Assembly (NCBI RefSeq): GCF_037974355.1
Contig: NZ_CP150235.1
Location: forward strand, 5,518,001 to 5,582,000
DNA: 64,000 nt
Origin: Paenibacillus sp. FSL R5-0517
Lineage (GTDB): Bacteria > Bacillota > Bacilli > Paenibacillales > Paenibacillaceae
Reading direction: 5' to 3'
The translations under genes and the position numbers were made by a program. The notes under the pieces were generated by a model. That model did no database searches. It saw only the letters and a list, made by a program, of their open reading frames with translations, and was not told the DNA's origin. Positions 53,363 through 60,792 of the stretch are shown piece by piece; positions within the stretch are counted from its first letter, which is position 1, and each line of letters starts with the position of its first letter.

Positions 53363-53650
53363 TTATTCTTCCTCTTGAACCGCGATCTCCCGCATGACTT
53401 GGGTCAGCGTTTCGGCTACAGCCTCTTCCAGATCTGCAAGGCCTCCCAAGTAAGAGATAATGCTTTTGTTGATTTGCCCAGAGCTATCCAGCAGACCGTC
53501 AACGCCATCCAACTCCGGTTCGATATCTGGCAAATGATTGATGATTTCAGACATGCGCACAGCGACTTGGCGTTTGGCATCCAGCACACGTGCGATCTGC
53601 TGGTGAGAGTGTGCAATATGTGTGATGATTTCATCGATTTTGCTCTGCAT
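53363..53650 (-). CDS. Small helical protein A, 95 aa
   Basis: The start MQSKIDEIITHIAHSHQQIA follows AAGGAGGAGGACC. It contains the shared IAHSHQQIARVLDAKRQVA motif. The remainder is acidic and helical. It is the first gene of the glycan cluster after the terminator at 53691. No family was recognised. Confidence 0.7.
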   Translation of the reverse strand: MQSKIDEIITHIAHSHQQIARVLDAKRQVAVRMSEIINHLPDIEPELDGVDGLLDSSGQINKSIISYLGGLADLEEAVAETLTQVMREIAVQEEE

Positions 53651-53690
53651 GGTCCTCCTCCTTACCGTCACGGCCTGCTTCACCCATAGA

Positions 53691-53734
53691 AAAACCCGGC
53701 CTATCAGCATTTGCCTGTTACAGCATATGCCGGG
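53691..53734 (-). terminator. Terminator of the amino acid ABC operon
   Basis: CCCGGC/GCCGGG arms with an inner GCATATGC/GCAAATGC pairing, followed by GTTTTTC on the minus strand. Confidence 0.75.
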
Positions 53735-53771
53735 CCGGGATCGTCAGTTACTACAGCTTGCGCCTATATCG

Positions 53772-54524
53772 TCAGATGACATAACTCCAGTCAGAAGAAT
53801 ACCGACTGAGGAATTGGCGAGTCCGTTCCTGCTTGGGACGCACAAATACCTCTTCCGGGGTTCCTTCCTCTACAATGGAACCCCCGTCCATGAAAACAAC
53901 CCGATTTGCCACCTCACGGGCAAACCCCATTTCATGGGTAACGACAATCATGGTAATCCCCTCTTGAGCAATGGAGCGGATGACAGACAACACCTCCCCT
54001 ACAAGCTCGGGGTCCAGCGCCGAGGTCGGTTCATCAAACAAAATCACTTCGGGATTCAGTGCCAGTGCTCTGGCGATTCCTACCCGCTGCTGTTGTCCAC
54101 CGGACAACATACTTGGATATTCATTGATTTTGGCAGACAGTCCGACTTGTTCAAGCACACGCAAGGCACGAGTACGGGCATCAGCTTTGGATATTTTCTG
54201 GGCAATAATCAAACCCTCCGTGACGTTATCAAGCACCGTCTTATGTTTGAACAGATTATAATGCTGGAAGACCATCGCTGTTTTCCGTCTCAATTGCACA
54301 ATGTCATGTTTGCGTGCATGCTTGCAATCTACGGTCAATCCACTGATCTGAACCTTGCCTTCATCGGCACGTTCCAGAAAATTGACGCAGCGCAGCAGCG
54401 TTGTTTTACCTGATCCACTCGGTCCAAGGATCGCAACGACATCACCCTGCCCCACCGTCAGATCAATCCCCTTCAATACGTCCTGCTTGCCAAATGTTTT
54501 GTGTATGTTCGTTAGTGTAATCAT
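53772..54524 (-). CDS. Polar amino acid ABC transporter ATP-binding protein (TcyN/GlnQ type)
   Basis: A 250-residue ATPase with Walker A GPSGSGKTTLLRC (~34-46), signature LSGGQQQRVGIARAL and Walker B VILFDEPTSALDPEL. It powers the two permeases encoded upstream. It is coupled to the permease gene by ATGA overlap. Two permeases plus one binding protein resembles the B. subtilis TcyKLMN cystine system, but substrate is not shown by sequence alone. Confidence 0.92.
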   Translation of the reverse strand: MITLTNIHKTFGKQDVLKGIDLTVGQGDVVAILGPSGSGKTTLLRCVNFLERADEGKVQISGLTVDCKHARKHDIVQLRRKTAMVFQHYNLFKHKTVLDNVTEGLIIAQKISKADARTRALRVLEQVGLSAKINEYPSMLSGGQQQRVGIARALALNPEVILFDEPTSALDPELVGEVLSVIRSIAQEGITMIVVTHEMGFAREVANRVVFMDGGSIVEEGTPEEVFVRPKQERTRQFLSRYSSDWSYVI

Positions 54525-55231
54525 GACACGCCTCCTTTGCTGTACACGGCAACCCGACGCTCAAGCAAAGCGGTGATCCGCTCGGCAATGAGGGTCAGCC
54601 CCCAGTAGATGAACGCAGCGGCGATAAAGGCCTCCAGAAATTTCAGACTGACGGATGCCACCACATCCGCTTTACCGAGAATGTCCATCTGTGACACGGT
54701 AAAGGCGAGTGTTGATCCATGCAGAAACCCGACAAACATGCTGCACAGATTAGGCAATACCGCCCCGATCGCTTGAGGAATGATGATGCGCCTTAAAGCC
54801 TGGAATGTGCTCATACCCACAGCGTGTGCAGCTTCCATCTGACCGATATCAACGGCAAGAATGCCTGAACGGATAATCTCGGACATATAGGCGCCCGCAG
54901 TAAGCGAGAAGGCAATGAGTACAAATACGAGAATCGGGATCGATGAAGATTGGAAAGCCCAACCGTAACGTTCCGCCAGCTTATCAATAATCATCGGAAT
55001 ACCATAATAGATGAGGAATAGATGCATCAGCATCGGTGTTCCACGCAGGAAAGAAACGTAGAAGTCAGCAATGCGATGAATCCACCGCACACGATAAATA
55101 CGGATCAGAGCCGTAGCCAGACCAATTCCGAAGCCTGCAATCAACGGAACAATCGTAATGACGAGTGTCAGTGGCAATGCCTTCAGAATTTGAAAAAAAG
55201 AGGTATAGATAAACTGGAGATCAATCGACAT
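54521..55231 (-). CDS. Amino acid ABC transporter permease 2 (TcyM-like)
   Basis: A 236-residue HisM/GlnP-type permease with about five transmembrane helices. The N-terminal ALPLTLVITIVPLIAGFGIG, the SFLRGTPMLMHLFLIYYGIP segment and the EAA loop GQMEAAHAVGMSTFQALRRIIIPQA are intact. Confidence 0.9.
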   Translation of the reverse strand: MSIDLQFIYTSFFQILKALPLTLVITIVPLIAGFGIGLATALIRIYRVRWIHRIADFYVSFLRGTPMLMHLFLIYYGIPMIIDKLAERYGWAFQSSSIPILVFVLIAFSLTAGAYMSEIIRSGILAVDIGQMEAAHAVGMSTFQALRRIIIPQAIGAVLPNLCSMFVGFLHGSTLAFTVSQMDILGKADVVASVSLKFLEAFIAAAFIYWGLTLIAERITALLERRVAVYSKGGVS

Positions 55232-55290
55232 ATGCTCACCCCTCTATTCGTTTCAGTGCGAGTTCAAAAAGTCTGGTTTTCAGTACCGAA

Positions 55291-56046
55291 TCAAAAGCGG
55301 ACTTTTTGAACAACCTCTCTCAGGCGTTTGGCGCGAACGGTCGATTTGTGTACAACCCTCTTGCGTTCATGGCGCTGTAGTCTGCGTTCTGCAACGGCAA
55401 ATCCTTTTTCGAGTACAATGACAATGACATAATAGACCACAGACAGACTGATATATACCTCAAGTGCGTGGGACGTGGCGGAGATTAACGTCTGCCCTCT
55501 GCCCACCATATCCATGACACCAATGGAGAAAGCCAAAGAAGTATCCTTTAATGAACCGATTAACGTATTGGCCATGTTAGGAAAAGCAACAATCAGTGCC
55601 TGCGGAACGACAATCCGCCGAAAAGACTGGAATGTCGTCATACCCGCAGCGTAGGCTGCCTCCGTCTGACCTTTATCCACACTGCGCACTGCTCCGCGAA
55701 AGATCTCGGCAAAGGATGCCGCATCACTAAGCGCATAGGTCACAATGACAAATAACAACGGGTCGGTTCTCGACAGGTCGATGCCAATCGGTTTGAGCAA
55801 CTCGGGAAGTCCGTAATACACCAGGAACAATTTGATCAGGATCGGTGTGCCCCGCATGAATGAGACGTACAGGGTAGCCAGCTGGCTTAGTACCGGAATC
55901 CGATACAGACGGGGAACGGCCAGAAGCACGCCGCCCACCAGTCCGAGCACGATGGAGCCACCCAATACAATCAGTGTTATATGCAAATATCGTAGCAGTT
56001 CCGGGATGAAATCCAGAACCAATGACAGATCAAATGATTTTCCCAT
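55291..56046 (-). CDS. Amino acid ABC transporter permease 1 (TcyL-like)
   Basis: A 251-residue HisM-type permease: SFMRGTPILIKLFLVYYGLPELL and EAA loop GQTEAAYAAGMTTFQSFRRIVVPQA. The C-terminus is extended by ~25 basic residues (RRLQRHERKRVVHKS). It lies 23 bp after the binding-protein gene and forms a heterodimer with permease 2. Confidence 0.9.
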   Translation of the reverse strand: MGKSFDLSLVLDFIPELLRYLHITLIVLGGSIVLGLVGGVLLAVPRLYRIPVLSQLATLYVSFMRGTPILIKLFLVYYGLPELLKPIGIDLSRTDPLLFVIVTYALSDAASFAEIFRGAVRSVDKGQTEAAYAAGMTTFQSFRRIVVPQALIVAFPNMANTLIGSLKDTSLAFSIGVMDMVGRGQTLISATSHALEVYISLSVVYYVIVIVLEKGFAVAERRLQRHERKRVVHKSTVRAKRLREVVQKVRF

Positions 56047-56069
56047 GACCGCTGCACACCTCTCTCAGA

Positions 56070-56909
56070 CTACTCTTCAACCGTATAGTCAGCCCCAAGC
56101 CACTCTGTACTCAGCTTGCCTAATGTCCCATCTTCTTTGATCGATTTGAGCGCTTCGTCCACTTTGGTTTTGAGCTCCTGCTCATCCTTGTTCAGAATGA
56201 AATACACTTTGGAGTTGGAGAGGGCATCTCCCACCGTTTTCAACTGGGCATCCACCGCTTTATTCTGATAATCAATGGCAAACTGAGTGCTGATCGTTGC
56301 ATCCACCCGGCCTGTTTTGATCTGGGTAATGGTATCCTCACCTGCTCCGGAATAGACGATATCAATGCCGTTACCGTTCGCTGCATTCCATTTCTCAGCA
56401 AGTACAGCCGCATTACTCGTAGCGCCGACAATCAGTTTTTTTCCCTTCAGATCCTCAATCGATTTTACTTCCTCATTTTTCTGACTGACGACAATTTTAT
56501 TTGGGAAAATATTATAGGCTTCATCATTAAACAGGAACTTGGCCTGTCTCTCTTCATTTACTTCCATCTGGTGAGCGATCAAGTCAATTTTTTTCGTTTC
56601 CAGACTCAGCAGCAGGTTTTTGAAATCCATAGTGCTGAATTCGAATTCGTAGTCAGGCAAACGTTTGTCGATCTCCCGGATCAATTCCACATCATAACCT
56701 GTTAACTTGCCATTTTCATCAATGAAGCAGACATTCGGGAACTGTGTACCTGTTCCTACAATGATTTTTTTCACTTTGGTATCGCCTGCTGCCGAAGCAG
56801 ATTCTGACTCATTACTTGCAGTACCTGTGCTGCATCCAGCCAGAACCGCCAGCATTGTAATGAACAGCAGTGCTGTCCGGAATTGTTGAATCCCCCGTTT
56901 TTTAACCAT
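56070..56909 (-). CDS. Amino acid-binding lipoprotein of the ABC importer
   Basis: A 279-residue family 3 solute-binding protein. Signal peptide and lipobox LAGC (~residue 26). The domain starts with IIVGTGTQFPNVCFIDENGKLTGYDVELIREI and contains KKIDLIAHQMEVNEERQAKF, typical of cystine/polar amino acid binders. The start MVKKRGIQQF follows GGAGGAGATTGGGA. It is the first gene of the operon. Confidence 0.9.
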   Translation of the reverse strand: MVKKRGIQQFRTALLFITMLAVLAGCSTGTASNESESASAAGDTKVKKIIVGTGTQFPNVCFIDENGKLTGYDVELIREIDKRLPDYEFEFSTMDFKNLLLSLETKKIDLIAHQMEVNEERQAKFLFNDEAYNIFPNKIVVSQKNEEVKSIEDLKGKKLIVGATSNAAVLAEKWNAANGNGIDIVYSGAGEDTITQIKTGRVDATISTQFAIDYQNKAVDAQLKTVGDALSNSKVYFILNKDEQELKTKVDEALKSIKEDGTLGKLSTEWLGADYTVEE

Positions 56910-57206
56910 TCCCAATCTCCTCCACAGGCTGTTATCACAGCAAATATGATGTGTGCTCCTATTCCGATACTCATTAACAAACCATTCTTACTTGTATAGT
57001 CGGAATTAGGTTGAACAAAGAATATCATTACAACTTATCTTTGGGCAATAACTAAACTAATAGGACATCCTGATAAGGTTATAGAACTTCTCTATCGTAC
57101 ACAAAGAAGCCATCCCCAATATCATTGGTAGATGGCTTCTTGATGTATGACTCTCGTTCAATTATATTTTTTTGGCGTTACACCATATCTTGCTTTACTC
57201 TCTCAT

Positions 57207-57539
57207 CTATCTGCGACTTGCCCATTTAATTTTACGCGCAACTTCCACTCGCTGTAATTGCAAGAGGCCGATCCGTTCCTCGAACTTCTTGCGTTCATCT
57301 ATGGAATGAGCGGCATGAATCTGATGGCACAGACCAGTAAGTTTACTGTTAATATAATCGAACCTTGTCCATAATTCCTCTTCAGGTGTGCGCTGCTGGT
57401 CCGTCGCCGTCTGAAATATTTTAAGTTGGTGGATTAAGGATTGCTGCCATTCCTGATCTTGAATTTGGATGGCAAAATGCAAAAGATCCAGATAGTCATC
57501 GATTTGCAACGAAACGCCGCAATCAGGTCTAGTGTTCAT
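57207..57539 (-). CDS. Hypothetical protein, 110 aa
   Basis: All-helical and soluble with Gln/Arg-rich helices (LLHFAIQIQDQEWQQSLIHQL; IDERKKFEERIGLLQLQRVEVARKIKW). AAGGAGAGACGACG precedes the ATG. No known family. It lies between the amino acid importer and modB, with its own unit. Confidence 0.6.
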   Translation of the reverse strand: MNTRPDCGVSLQIDDYLDLLHFAIQIQDQEWQQSLIHQLKIFQTATDQQRTPEEELWTRFDYINSKLTGLCHQIHAAHSIDERKKFEERIGLLQLQRVEVARKIKWASRR

Positions 57540-57731
57540 CGTCGTCTCTCCTTATTTCAGTACTTGGCTGGAATCAATTACTTCTATCTTACAGGAACAA
57601 GCCCACTGAAAGCGAGTACTGAATGATTAAATTTTGGAATTTTTTTTATTTTTTTATGTTAAAACAGCTTTACATTTCCATTCGTTCCAATTCAGTTAAC
57701 ATTTGATATTAATGCATATGAAATATATGAT

Positions 57732-57776
57732 AAAAACCCGCGTTAAGGAAGAAGTTTTTTCCTTAAAACGGGTTTT
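57732..57776 (-). terminator. Terminator of modAB
   Basis: AAAACCCG..TTAAGGAA pairs with TTCCTTAA..CGGGTTTT, giving a long stem followed by TTAT on the minus strand. Confidence 0.75.
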
Positions 57777-57810
57777 ACGTGATGAAATATATCGTATATC
57801 TATTTAAATT

Positions 57811-58497
57811 TCAGTCGTTTTTACCATCTCGCTGCTGTCTGGTCATCAATAACATGATAAACGAGATGATGATAATGGAAACAGTCCATGCCCAAGCCAT
57901 GGTCTGATTGCCTGAATCCACAGCGACATAGATTGCCGTGGGTACTGTTTGTGTTTTGCCCGGAATATTGCCTGCAATCATCAGTGTCGCTCCGAATTCC
58001 CCTAGTGCCCGGGCAAAGCCCAGGATGAAGGCGGTCATCAGCGCTCTGGCTGCGAGCGGCAAGGAAATGTAACGAAAGACCTGCCACTCATTCGCCCCAA
58101 TCGAACGACCTGCATCTTCCAGATCCCGATCGACACCACTGAATCCCGATTTCATGGTCTGATACACGAGTGGAAAAGCAACCACCACCGCAGCAATCAC
58201 CGCAGCCCACCAGGTGAAAATAACCGGTGCAGAGAATATGGCTTCAATCCATTGTCCAAGCAGACTTTTACGCCCCAGTATGACAAGTAACAGAAATCCG
58301 ACCACCGTTGGTGGAAGAACTAGTGGCAGCATAAATGCCGTTTCCAGCAGAATCTTTCCCCGAAATGAAGTACGTGACATCTTCCAGGCTACCGCAATTC
58401 CGAACACAGTGGCCACCACGCTGGATAACAGCGCAACCTGAAGCGACAGGCGCACCGGCGACCAGAATACGGACCAGTCTATGGCGTTCATATTCAT
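57811..58497 (-). CDS. modB: Molybdate ABC transporter permease
   Basis: A 228-residue permease with five to six transmembrane helices. PLVLPPTVVGFLLLV and the loop DAGRSIGANEWQVFRYISLPLAARAL, plus GFARALGEFGATLMIAGNIPGKTQT, are hallmarks of ModB. The start overlaps the modA stop by 4 nt. No modC ATPase gene follows, so the ATPase is encoded elsewhere. Confidence 0.93.
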   Translation of the reverse strand: MNMNAIDWSVFWSPVRLSLQVALLSSVVATVFGIAVAWKMSRTSFRGKILLETAFMLPLVLPPTVVGFLLLVILGRKSLLGQWIEAIFSAPVIFTWWAAVIAAVVVAFPLVYQTMKSGFSGVDRDLEDAGRSIGANEWQVFRYISLPLAARALMTAFILGFARALGEFGATLMIAGNIPGKTQTVPTAIYVAVDSGNQTMAWAWTVSIIIISFIMLLMTRQQRDGKND

Positions 58498-59366
58498 TCC
58501 GGAATTGTGAATCCATATTTCACGAAGATATCCAGTACTTCAGGGGTTTGCAAATACGCATAGAATTGTTCGGCCTCTGTGCGGTGTTTCGTTCCTTCAA
58601 TAATGCCTATCGGATAATTGGCGGGTGTGTAGCTGTTCTTGTCCACCTCAAACGCAATTTTCACCTGATCTGAAGTAAGAGCATCCGTTTTATATACAAA
58701 TCCGGCATCTGCATTACCTGTCTCTACATATTGAAGGACCTGTCTAACGTCTTTCCCCTGCACTAGCTTGCTTTCCAGTTCATCCCACAGCTTGGCGTTG
58801 GTCAGAGCTTCCTTGGCATAGGTTCCCGCAGGCACACTTTCCGGAATGCCAATCGCTACCGTCTTGATGGAGTCATTGGTGAGATCCGTTTCGCCGGTTA
58901 CGGTATTGGTCCCATCTGCTGGCACAATCGCCACCAGTGAATTCTGTAGCAGATTCTTCTGATCGCCTGATGCAATCAGGTTCTCATCCACTAGCGCATT
59001 CATATTTTTCGTTGCCGCCGATACAAAGATATCAGCCGGGGCGCCCTGTTCAATCTGCTGTTGCAAGGCACCCGAGGCGCCAAAGTTGAAATTAAGTTCT
59101 ATATAAGGATTAGCTAGCTCATAATTGGCTTCAATCTCTTTCATCGCATCGGTCAGACTGGCAGCCGCCGAGATCGTCAGATCTACCGTTTCCTGAGGAT
59201 CACTGTTGCCCGCTGATGAACCTTCACCTGATGCCGCTGGCGTTGAAGTCGTTCCTTCTGCACCCGTGGATGTATCCGTAGTGATCGTGCTTGCGCCACA
59301 ACCAGCCAATACTAGAGCCAGTCCCAGTGACATACTTCCCAAAATATATCCGATTCTCTTTCTCAT
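58494..59366 (-). CDS. modA: Molybdate-binding lipoprotein
   Basis: A 290-residue lipoprotein: signal with lipobox LAGC (~residue 23), then a Ser/Thr/Gly-rich linker. The ModA domain starts LTISAAASLTDAMKEIEANY and contains NFGASGALQQQIEQGAPADIFVSA and GNADAGFVYKTDAL. It captures molybdate or tungstate outside the membrane. It is divergent from the regulator gene at 59605. Confidence 0.93.
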   Translation of the reverse strand: MRKRIGYILGSMSLGLALVLAGCGASTITTDTSTGAEGTTSTPAASGEGSSAGNSDPQETVDLTISAAASLTDAMKEIEANYELANPYIELNFNFGASGALQQQIEQGAPADIFVSAATKNMNALVDENLIASGDQKNLLQNSLVAIVPADGTNTVTGETDLTNDSIKTVAIGIPESVPAGTYAKEALTNAKLWDELESKLVQGKDVRQVLQYVETGNADAGFVYKTDALTSDQVKIAFEVDKNSYTPANYPIGIIEGTKHRTEAEQFYAYLQTPEVLDIFVKYGFTIPE

Positions 59367-59393
59367 TCAGTTCTCCCCCAACGTTATCTTTGG

Positions 59394-59418
59394 TTATAAC
59401 TAGTTATAATTAATTATA
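59394..59418. promoter_or_regulatory. Overlapping palindromes before modA, candidate operator
   Basis: A perfect 16-bp palindrome TTATAACTAGTTATAA (59394-59409) overlaps a perfect 14-bp palindrome TATAATTAATTATA (59405-59418). They lie 28 bp upstream of modA and are the obvious site for the divergently encoded regulator. Confidence 0.55.
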
Positions 59419-59604
59419 TCTAATTATACACAAGACCAAAAAAATGGGAAGGTGATTTCAATCACAATTGATTTTTGTTACCTGTCTTCTGCGTTTCTTG
59501 CGTGTTCTCAGGTTTATGGCATTCCTCAATTAATGGTATAGTACAATAAACATTGCATTACGATGAATGATCGGATCTATATCTTTGAAGGAGGATCTTC
59601 ACTT

Positions 59605-60648
59605 ATGACGGAGGAGCAATCCTACACAACCGAAGAAATATCCAAGCTGCTCAAAATATCGAAACTGACAGTCTATGACCTGATCAAAAAGGGAGACCTT
59701 GTCGCCTACCGTGTGGGTAAACAAATGCGGATTGATGCAACGGATCTGGAGGCATATAAACGCCGATCCAAGCAACTTCAGTCCTCAGGTCAGCGTATCC
59801 CGAATACGGTTCAGACCTCGGTATCAGGGACTCAGTCAGGTCATGTTGATGCTCAGGAAAACTCCTTACAAGCGACTTCACCCGTTGGGTCTGCACATGC
59901 GATTACACCAGCGAGTTCTACCCATACAATGACTTCTGCACCACGGCATCTGGTCATAACAGGTCAGGATGTCAGTCTGGATATCCTAATGCGCCATATG
60001 GAAAAACAAACCCGGGACATTCGTCCGCTGCGCTCGTTTATGGGCAGTCTGGACGGACTTATCTCAATGTATCGTGGTGAATCCGATCTGGTCAGCACCC
60101 ATCTGCTCGACGGAGATACCGGTGAGTATAATCTGCCGTATATTCGCAAAATTCTGACAGGACGATCCTATGTTGTGGTAAACCTGCTGTCACGTCCTGC
60201 CGGGCTATATGTACAGCGTGGCAACCCGCAGAACTTGCAGCATTGGACCGATCTGAGCAAGCCTGAACTAAGACTAGCTAATCGGGAGAAGGGTTCTGGT
60301 GCGCGGGTATTGCTGGATGAGCAACTTCGGTTGCATGGTATTTCTGCCGCAGGCCTGATCGGATATGAAATGGAAGAAACCAGTCACATGGGCGTGGCTG
60401 CCAAAGTGAGTTCTGGCGAAGCCGATGTCGGAGTTGGCATTGAGAAAGCTGCACGACTTGTGGGCCAGGTTGATTTTATCCCGCTCGTTCAGGAACGCTA
60501 TGATCTGGTCATGCTGAGGAAGCAGGGTAATGAAGCCTGGACAGAATCGGTGCTGCGAATTCTCCAATCCCCGGAGTTCAGGCAGGAACTGCAATCATTC
60601 GAGGGCTATGATGTATCGCGAACAGGTGAAATTTTGTATGAAGCATAG
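59605..60648 (+). CDS. Molybdate-type regulator: excisionase-like HTH fused to a PBP-like domain (YvgK-like)
   Basis: A 347-residue one-component regulator. Residues ~1-55 are a MerR/excisionase HTH (TTEEISKLLKISKLTVYDLIKKGDLVAYRVGKQMRI). A Ser/Thr/His-rich linker follows (~60-125). The C-terminal periplasmic-binding-protein-like domain (~130-347) has RHLVITGQDVSLDILMRHM and VSSGEADVGVGIEKAARLVG. B. subtilis YvgK beside the ModAB-like YvgLM is the same arrangement. It probably binds molybdate and represses modAB. The ATG at 59605 follows AAGGAGG. Confidence 0.85.
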   Translation: MTEEQSYTTEEISKLLKISKLTVYDLIKKGDLVAYRVGKQMRIDATDLEAYKRRSKQLQSSGQRIPNTVQTSVSGTQSGHVDAQENSLQATSPVGSAHAITPASSTHTMTSAPRHLVITGQDVSLDILMRHMEKQTRDIRPLRSFMGSLDGLISMYRGESDLVSTHLLDGDTGEYNLPYIRKILTGRSYVVVNLLSRPAGLYVQRGNPQNLQHWTDLSKPELRLANREKGSGARVLLDEQLRLHGISAAGLIGYEMEETSHMGVAAKVSSGEADVGVGIEKAARLVGQVDFIPLVQERYDLVMLRKQGNEAWTESVLRILQSPEFRQELQSFEGYDVSRTGEILYEA

Positions 60649-60716
60649 TTATACCGAATGCAGTCCATAACAGTTCATGCTCAACGTGAATTACACATCA
60701 CATCATGCATATATCA

Positions 60717-60746
60717 AACGCCTTGCAATGGATGCAAGGCGTTTTT
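60717..60746 (+). terminator. Terminator after the molybdate regulator
   Basis: AACGCCTTGCA-atgga-TGCAAGGCGTT followed by TTT; a perfect stem of 11 bp. Confidence 0.88.
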
Positions 60747-60792
60747 GGTATTTCTTTGTATATATAAGTCATGATATGGATGAATGTATGGA

